In this document: piece by piece, positions 8,723 to 13,111 of the stretch | Layout: each line of letters opens with the position of its first letter | Position numbering within the stretch: the stretch's first letter is position 1 | Assembly (NCBI GenBank): GCA_020433835.1 | Contig: JAGRBY010000150.1 | Coordinates: forward strand, 1 to 13,111 | Source: Anaerolineae bacterium | GTDB taxonomy: Bacteria > Chloroflexota > Anaerolineae > 4572-78 > J111 | Direction of reading: 5' to 3' | Length of the DNA stretch: 13,111 bases | Translations under genes and position numbers: made by a program | Notes under the pieces: model-generated | The model's input: the letters and a program-made list of their open reading frames with translations, nothing else | Databases searched by the model: none | Told to the model about the DNA's origin: nothing

Positions 8723-9094
8723 ATGATAGAAAATACACTGTCCGGTAAGGTTATTGGCTGTGCCATAAAAGTTCATAAAGTATTAGGGCCAGGATTATTG
8801 GAGTCGGCTTATCACGAATGCCTGCATTATGAACTGCTTAAGGCCGGCTTGAACGTTGAGAAAGAAAAACCGCTGCCGTTGATCTACGAAGCGGTTAAAC
8901 TTGAATGTGGCTACCGGCTGGATCTGCTGGTTGAAAACAAACTGGTCATTGAAATAAAAGCCGTCGACACCCTACTCCCTGTCCATCTCGCCTAAGTTCT
9001 GACCTATCTCAAACTCTCCAAATGCAAATTAGGTCTTCTCATCAATTTCAACGTCCCTCTCCTCAAAAACGACATCAACCGCGTCATCAACTAA
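8723..9094 (+). pseudogene. GxxExxY protein (PDDEXK_3-like), interrupted by in-frame TAA
   Basis: Member of the GxxExxY family, small proteins with a PD-(D/E)xK nuclease-like fold and no firmly established role. The naming motif is GLLESAY (residues 24-30). Nuclease-type residues are Asp67 in RLDLLV and Glu77-x-Lys79 in EIKAV. An open frame of 90 codons ends at TAA (8993-8995). The same frame then continues for 32 more codons with family-like sequence (LTYLKL, GLLINFNVPLL) to a TAA at 9092-9094. The full 123 residues match the family length. Homologues usually have Gln (CAA) at the broken codon, so one C-to-T change explains it. AGGAG (8711-8715) lies 7 bases before the ATG. The shortened product keeps the putative active site but loses the last helix and strand. 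Readthrough or a sequencing error are alternatives. Confidence 0.85.
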
Positions 9095-9104
9095 CCCTCC
9101 CTCA

Positions 9105-9144
9105 CCCTCTGTGCCCTCTGTGCCTTCGCCGCGAACTCTGTGGT
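9105..9144 (-). repeat. Right CCACAGAG-type repeat, inverted relative to the left copy
   Basis: Read on the minus strand this starts TTACCACAGAG and continues with AAGGCACAGAG and GGCACAGAG. It is a cleaner version of the tandem pattern in the left copy at 8647-8685. It begins 10 bases after the final stop of the GxxExxY frame and touches the A-run of the lipoprotein terminator. The pair therefore encloses exactly the small gene and its ribosome binding site. Confidence 0.7.
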
Positions 9145-9182
9145 AAAAAAAATGCGTGGGATGTAACAGCAATCCCACGCAT
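9145..9182 (-). terminator. Rho-independent terminator of the SH3 lipoprotein gene
   Basis: On the minus strand a perfect 11-bp stem, ATGCGTGGGAT (+ strand 9152-9162) with ATCCCACGCAT (9172-9182), encloses a 9-base loop. It is followed directly by eight T residues (the A-run 9145-9152 on the + strand). It lies 18 bases past the TAG stop codon of the lipoprotein gene at 9201, the position expected of its terminator. Confidence 0.92.
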
Positions 9183-9200
9183 CGCTTAATCCAACCTCAC

Positions 9201-10364
9201 CTACTCGCCCGGCGTCTCAAACGTATCCTCATACGCCAACCACCCGCGCTCGTACACATACGTGCCATCGCTATCCAGATCATACGCGCCTTCATAAATA
9301 ACGTAGATCGTATCCGCCTCACCGGCCCAGAACATTCGCCCGTTAGCAAACTCCTGGAACGCACCCTTACTATCGTGCGCCTCGTTGGTGGCGTAGCCTA
9401 ATCGCGCTCGCTCGACGGGGCCTAAATCCTCCCAATAAATCTTCGCAAAGCGGTCGCCGACCTTGTAAAAGCCGTGCTTGGTTTGACCATAGCTGTGGGC
9501 GTCGGCCAGGGGGCGATCACCATAGCGAATGTAACTGCCGTTGTCGGCAAAGAAGACGTAAATCGGATCGACATTGGCTACCGTGTCGGTTTCCAGCCAC
9601 AGCATCCAGCCACCCTGGAAGGTTTGCACCGCCGCAGCCGTAGCGTGTTCATCCTGCCGGAAGTTTGTGAAGGGACAACCCAGCAGCGGCCGCACTTCCA
9701 GGTGCTTTTGCCACGTTTCACCAAAGCCGCGCACCGGCACATCGCCACAAATCATGGGCGTAGGTATCGGCGTGGGAACAACCGTGGGCGTAGCGACCAG
9801 TTCAACCGTTTCCACCACCGGCTCCTCTGTCGCCTGCGCCGCCGGCACCAGGTCATCGGTATTAACCGGCCGTACCAGCTGCCCCAAAGCGGGGTTGCGA
9901 ATGAGATCCCCCAACAGCCAGCCAAGTTGGCCCTGGTAGTTGATTTGCAGCCAATTGCTGTCTTCGGCGTGACCGAGCACGGTGATAATATCCGTGTCGT
10001 GGACCACACCGACAACCCCAAACTCCAGCCCCGGCCCGGACCGCACGTTGGCCGCCGGGGTGTCGTCATTTAGGCGCGTTTTCAGTGCCTTGAGATACTG
10101 TTCGCCGTGCTGCATAGCGGTTGTATCGTCCGTCTGCCCCTCATCCGCCGCAATGATCAGCGCTGCGACGGCCCCTTCCGGCGCTTGCTGTGGATTGTTA
10201 CCCGCTGCCGCCGCGTCTGCCTTAATAGCGACCGTTTGCGCTTGCGCTTCCACCGGCTCCGCCGCAAACTTGGCCGCGGCCACACTTCCACAGCCGCTCA
10301 GCAAAACAACCGCCGCGCCGCCCAATAAAACTCCAACCCGCGCTTTTGATAGAATGAAAGTCAT
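9201..10364 (-). CDS. Secreted lipoprotein with SH3b domain and LGFP-like repeats
   Basis: Predicted lipoprotein of 387 residues. The N-terminus has Lys7 and Arg9, a hydrophobic stretch and the lipobox LLSGC with Cys25 as the lipidated residue, so it should be anchored outside the membrane. An Ala/Gln-rich spacer leads to a bacterial SH3 domain at about 103-157, with the hallmark ANVRSGPG start, a central DSNWLQI and a closing GWLLGDLI. A Thr/Pro linker (about 191-204) follows. The C-terminal part has two similar units, one with LGCP...QTFQGGWMLW...IYVFF and the other with LGYA...QEFANGRMFW...IYVIY, resembling LGFP-type wall-associated repeats. CTCCTT on the + strand (AAGGAG, 10373-10378) sits 8 bases before the start. 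A role in binding wall or surface polymers is inferred from SH3b and LGFP-like domains; no catalytic motif is visible. Confidence 0.85.
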   Translation of the reverse strand: MTFILSKARVGVLLGGAAVVLLSGCGSVAAAKFAAEPVEAQAQTVAIKADAAAAGNNPQQAPEGAVAALIIAADEGQTDDTTAMQHGEQYLKALKTRLNDDTPAANVRSGPGLEFGVVGVVHDTDIITVLGHAEDSNWLQINYQGQLGWLLGDLIRNPALGQLVRPVNTDDLVPAAQATEEPVVETVELVATPTVVPTPIPTPMICGDVPVRGFGETWQKHLEVRPLLGCPFTNFRQDEHATAAAVQTFQGGWMLWLETDTVANVDPIYVFFADNGSYIRYGDRPLADAHSYGQTKHGFYKVGDRFAKIYWEDLGPVERARLGYATNEAHDSKGAFQEFANGRMFWAGEADTIYVIYEGAYDLDSDGTYVYERGWLAYEDTFETPGE

Positions 10365-10459
10365 CGTGATATCTCCTTGTGGTAAAAAAGAATACTTTGT
10401 TTAGATGCCCTTACTATATCCCACTCCACCACTACGTATTGGACTTATTTCTCCCTAAC

Positions 10460-10479
10460 TTCTGACCAAATTCTGACCA
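10460..10479 (+). promoter_or_regulatory. Tandem 9-base direct repeat, PhoB/OmpR-type spacing
   Basis: TTCTGACCA occurs at 10460-10468 and again at 10471-10479, an 11-bp period. Viewed as CTGACCA, AATT, CTGACCA, it has the layout of 7-bp half sites split by 4 AT-rich bases that PhoB/OmpR-family response regulators bind as head-to-tail dimers. It lies 34 bases upstream of the -35 hexamer of the + strand promoter, so it could be an activator site. The repeat is directly visible; the binding protein is inferred. Confidence 0.45.
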
Positions 10480-10513
10480 TGCGGCCAATAATACCATTTT
10501 ATAGGCATTCACT

Positions 10514-10542
10514 TTGATATTTATGGGTTCGGCTCTTATAAT
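10514..10542 (+). promoter_or_regulatory. Near-consensus sigma70-type promoter
   Basis: TTGATA (10514-10519, five of six bases to TTGACA), a 17-base spacer and a perfect TATAAT (10537-10542). Transcription would start near 10549 and read toward the alpha/beta hydrolase and AMP-binding genes. This is the best promoter match I found in the window. Confidence 0.7.
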
Positions 10543-10728
10543 CTCAGAATGACCACGCAACCTCGATGTAACGGTGATAGCCAAACCGTACTCTAAATTG
10601 CCAACTTACCCTGCCCAATAATGCTCACAGTGGTACTCACATCTATAAATTCAGAACGGAGCTACAACGGCGGCTTTATCACAACAACGGCAGCACGTTA
10701 ATGCCCCCTAATTTAGGCACAGAAAGAA

Positions 10729-11382
10729 GTGAAATTTATGGTTGACTATAAGACAGCTCGCTTATCTAACCAAAAAAATCTCGAATACGCCCTGGTTTTA
10801 CCCGACACCTTTGATCCGCAGCGAGCCTATCCCCTGCTGCTGGCGTTTCCGCCCGGCCCGCAAAACCGCGATATGGTGACCTGGGGCCTGGACGGCTACT
10901 GGCTGTACGAAGCCCGGCAGCGCGGCTGGATAATCATAAGCCCGGTAGCTCCCAACGGCCTTTTATTCTTCAAAGGATCCGAGTCATTAATCCCGGAATT
11001 CCTCGCGCAGGTAACCGCCGAGCATGTGCCGGAGGGCGGCAAGGTTCATCTGGCCGGTATTAGTAACGGCGGCATTAGCGCCTTTCGCGTGGCCTTGAAT
11101 AATCCCGATCTCTTCCATTCGATCATGGTGCTGCCCGGCTTTCCACCTACCGACTGCGATATGGAGCAGTTGCCCAAACTCAAAGCTATGCCGGTAACCA
11201 TGTTTGTCGGCGAGCACGACACCGATTGGGTCGACAAAATGGCCGCCACCGAGTCTGAACTGATGGAAGCCGGGGGTCATGTATCGTTTGACATCGTTGA
11301 GGGCGAAGGACATGTCATTCAAAGTTTAGTGGGCGGTCGAAAGCTGTTTAATCTGCTCGACTCCTTTAGGCCGACCAGCTAA
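10729..11382 (+). CDS. Small alpha/beta hydrolase (esterase/peptidase-like)
   Basis: Single-domain alpha/beta hydrolase of about 217 residues with no signal peptide, so probably cytoplasmic. The nucleophile elbow is GISNGG with Ser112. The likely acid is Asp164 in VGEHDTDW (Asp166 is the alternative), and the base is His195 in GEGHVI, giving the Ser-Asp-His order of the fold. The early segment LLLAFPPG, where an HGxG motif is common, supplies the oxyanion region. The family includes esterases, depolymerase-like enzymes and S9-type peptidases; the substrate is unknown. The frame opens at GTG 10729, but ATG at 10738 (residue 4) has a better placed purine-rich site (AAGAAG) and may be the true start. 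The AMP-binding gene follows 60 bases downstream on the same strand, so the two may be cotranscribed. Confidence 0.85.
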   Translation: MKFMVDYKTARLSNQKNLEYALVLPDTFDPQRAYPLLLAFPPGPQNRDMVTWGLDGYWLYEARQRGWIIISPVAPNGLLFFKGSESLIPEFLAQVTAEHVPEGGKVHLAGISNGGISAFRVALNNPDLFHSIMVLPGFPPTDCDMEQLPKLKAMPVTMFVGEHDTDWVDKMAATESELMEAGGHVSFDIVEGEGHVIQSLVGGRKLFNLLDSFRPTS

Positions 11383-11411
11383 GCGCCGCGCCCTGACCTT
11401 GCAATCATTGT

Positions 11412-11427
11412 GGGGGTACACCCCCCC
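11412..11427. repeat. Short G5/C5 hairpin between hydrolase and AMP-binding genes
   Basis: GGGGG, TACA, then a C-run can form a 5-bp GC stem with a 4-base loop. No T-run follows, so it is unlikely to stop transcription fully. It sits just before the ribosome binding site GAGGTGG of the next gene and might affect its translation or transcript processing. Confidence 0.35.
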
Positions 11428-11442
11428 TAATTATGAGGTGGA

Positions 11443-13111
11443 ATGAACGACCAGTTTGAGAACTTAAACCAACTCCTGCTGGAGGCTATGGATACCTTCA
11501 GCGATAAAATTTGCTTTCACGTCAACCGCGGCAAACGCTACCAACCCATTACCTACGAACGCTTTCGACGTTACGCGCTGCGGCTGGCCCATTTCTTTCT
11601 TGAAAACGGCATCAGCAACGGCCAGCGCATCGCCATCATTGCCGACAACCCGTTAGAGTGGATGGTGGTCTACGTGGCCGGGCTGCTGGCCGGGGGCGTA
11701 ATTGTACCCCTGCGGGGCTGGACGCCGCTGGAGAAGTTGAAAGTGATGGTCAACGAATCGGGGGCGCGGATAGCCGTCATCCAGGGCGACATCGCCGCGC
11801 ATTTCGTCGAACAAGCCGGTCGCGATTTGCCCAAGCTGCATACGGTGCTGGCGGTGGGTGATGCCGGCGAAACACACCCCGAAATTACGTCGATTACCAG
11901 TATCCTGGCCAAACCCGTCTCGCATGAAGAAGAAGCCGTTATCCGACAACACGCCCTCAACGTTGCTTCCTCCGCGCCGGCCTTAATTTATTACAAATCC
12001 GGCACACCCAAAGGCGCACTTTTCGATCATAGCCGCCGCATAGCCGCTATGCGCAGCCTGGCCGAATGGTTTTATCTCAATGCCGATGACATCGCCATCA
12101 CCACCATTTTGGCCTGGAGCCTGGCCACCCTCGATGTCACCCTCCATTATTTCGTGTCGGGCATTGCCCACATTGTTACCGGCAGCAAAGAAGACCAGGA
12201 TATTGCCCAGCAGCTAGCCCCCACCATCATGCTCACCTCACCGTCGGGCTTTGAAGACTTCTATAATGAAACCATGGCCGAGATCGAAAACCTGCCGTCA
12301 GCTCGCAAAGCTGTTTTTCAGTGGTCGCTTAGTGTGGGGCGCGAATATCTTGAGGCTGGACTGAGCGCCTCGAAAGAGCTGCGCGAAGCCTACGCCCGGG
12401 CCGACCTGACCTTTTTTGGGCCGATACGTGCCCGCCTTGGCGGCCGGTTGCGCCGCATCTATTCCACCGGTGCCTCGCTGCCCGCCGAGTTGGCCGAGTT
12501 TGTCGAGATTATGGGCGTCACCCCGCTCAACGTCTATAGCTTAACCGAAGCCGGCGGTTTTCCCGCCATCAGCCGGCCCGATGCCCGTCGCCCCGCAGCC
12601 TGCGGTCAGGTAGCCCCCGGTTTTCAAATGCGCATCGCCAACGACGGCGAAATTTTGGTACGTGGGCCAAGCGTGATGTGCGGCTACTGGCGCAAACCGG
12701 AAGAAACCAGCCGCGCTATCGATGCCGACGGCTGGCTGCACACCGGCGATTTAGGCCGCTTCGATCAAGACGGCTTTTTAACCCTAACCGGCCACAAACA
12801 ACCCGTCTTTTCGCTCTCCACCGGGCGCAACGTTGTGCCTACCACCATTGAAAGTGAACTCACCGACAGCCCCTTAATCGACCAGGCCGTAATTTTTGGC
12901 GAAGGCCGGCCCTACATCTCGGCCCTTATTGTTCCAGATATGGCAACAGTAAAGACACGCTTACCGCCCAACGGCTCAACCACTGCCCAAACCGCTGTGA
13001 CGATTGCCCCAACCGACAGCCACCTCCGCGAAATCGTGGCCGAAGTTATCGCCGGGGTCAACAACACCCTCGACCACTGGAGTCGCATTCAAGAGTTCAC
13101 CATCCTGCCCG
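11443..13111 (+). CDS. AMP-binding / acyl-CoA synthetase-like protein, partial, divergent motifs
   Basis: Uninterrupted frame of 556 codons running off the right edge, homologous to long-chain acyl-CoA synthetases of the ANL (AMP-forming) superfamily. These enzymes activate fatty acids with ATP to acyl-AMP and then acyl-CoA. ATG 11443 follows GAGGTGG closely; the ATG at 11433 is out of frame and stops at once. Recognisable motifs are YSLTEAGG (residues 365-372), GYWRKPEET, and HTGD (433-436) with its catalytic-core Asp. Others are altered. The phosphate loop, normally TSG(S/T)TGxPKG, reads SGTPKG (186-191), three residues short. The LPLSH-type motif is replaced by an AWSLAT segment, and the hinge GRxK motif is GHK (450-452). 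The C-terminal lysine region lies beyond the window. It may be an active divergent ligase or a non-catalytic relative. The hydrolase upstream may be a functional partner. Confidence 0.85.
   Translation, partial: MNDQFENLNQLLLEAMDTFSDKICFHVNRGKRYQPITYERFRRYALRLAHFFLENGISNGQRIAIIADNPLEWMVVYVAGLLAGGVIVPLRGWTPLEKLKVMVNESGARIAVIQGDIAAHFVEQAGRDLPKLHTVLAVGDAGETHPEITSITSILAKPVSHEEEAVIRQHALNVASSAPALIYYKSGTPKGALFDHSRRIAAMRSLAEWFYLNADDIAITTILAWSLATLDVTLHYFVSGIAHIVTGSKEDQDIAQQLAPTIMLTSPSGFEDFYNETMAEIENLPSARKAVFQWSLSVGREYLEAGLSASKELREAYARADLTFFGPIRARLGGRLRRIYSTGASLPAELAEFVEIMGVTPLNVYSLTEAGGFPAISRPDARRPAACGQVAPGFQMRIANDGEILVRGPSVMCGYWRKPEETSRAIDADGWLHTGDLGRFDQDGFLTLTGHKQPVFSLSTGRNVVPTTIESELTDSPLIDQAVIFGEGRPYISALIVPDMATVKTRLPPNGSTTAQTAVTIAPTDSHLREIVAEVIAGVNNTLDHWSRIQEFTILP

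Larger units (their letters stand above)
10365..10728. promoter_or_regulatory. Divergent regulatory region between lipoprotein and hydrolase genes
   Basis: This 364-bp gap has no credible gene. It contains the direct repeat at 10460-10479 and the + strand promoter at 10514-10542, both listed separately. For the minus-strand lipoprotein gene, TATAGT (complement of about 10416-10421) is a fair -10 hexamer without a good -35 at normal spacing. From the predicted start near 10549 to the hydrolase start lie about 180 bases of untranslated leader, in which I saw no strong hairpin or known riboswitch. Confidence 0.4.

Noticed and set aside
11433..11435. Earlier ATG as the start of the AMP-binding gene
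   Set aside because: It is in another frame and meets TGA after eight codons; the true start at 11443 uses the overlapping GAGGTGG as its ribosome binding site.
11653..12171. Overlapping minus-strand open frames inside the AMP-binding gene
   Set aside because: They are shadows of the conserved + strand frame, with no domain or start signal of their own.

Overview
The window looks like a bacterial chromosome segment, most likely from a member of the Chloroflexota (Anaerolineae-like). This is inference. It rests on a lipoprotein with an SH3b domain, a Thr/Pro-rich 'TPTP' linker and LGFP-like repeats, on the GC-rich codon use with AT-rich gaps, and on purine-rich tandem/inverted repeats in the gaps. 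I know these repeat types from such genomes but cannot search them here. No rRNA, tRNA, CRISPR array, phage gene or transposase was seen.

Layout from left to right. (1) A perfect 28-bp palindrome lies at 41-68, then a stand-alone FAD-dependent glycine oxidase (thiO-like, 169-1284, +). (2) A 401-bp leader with a hairpin precedes a full-length PLP-dependent glycogen/maltodextrin phosphorylase (glgP, 1686-4157, +). (3) A long imperfect inverted repeat (4163-4329) separates glgP from a convergent MATE-family exporter (4331-5704, -). (4) A divergent gap of nearly 500 bp, holding a second inverted repeat, lies before an 800-residue FtsX/MacB-type ABC permease (6194-8596, +) with no ATPase beside it. 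(5) A small GxxExxY-family (PDDEXK_3-like) gene is interrupted by one in-frame TAA. It lies between inverted copies of a CCACAGAG-type repeat (8647-9144). (6) An SH3b/LGFP-like lipoprotein (9201-10364, -) ends at a clear rho-independent terminator. (7) A 364-bp divergent gap contains a near-consensus sigma70 promoter and a PhoB/OmpR-style direct repeat. It is followed by a small alpha/beta hydrolase (10729-11382, +) and an AMP-binding (acyl-CoA-synthetase-like) protein that runs off the right edge (11443->13111, +).

The genes do not form one pathway. The only likely transcription unit is hydrolase plus AMP-binding protein, about 60 bp apart on the same strand. Metabolic (thiO, glgP), export (MATE, ABC permease) and envelope (lipoprotein) genes otherwise appear as single units with their own ribosome binding sites. 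I found no convincing new defence or mobile system. The observations most worth checking are the AMP-binding protein with degenerate nucleotide-binding motifs, the nonsense-interrupted GxxExxY cassette with its inverted flanks, and the three unrelated purine-rich inverted repeats in the gaps.
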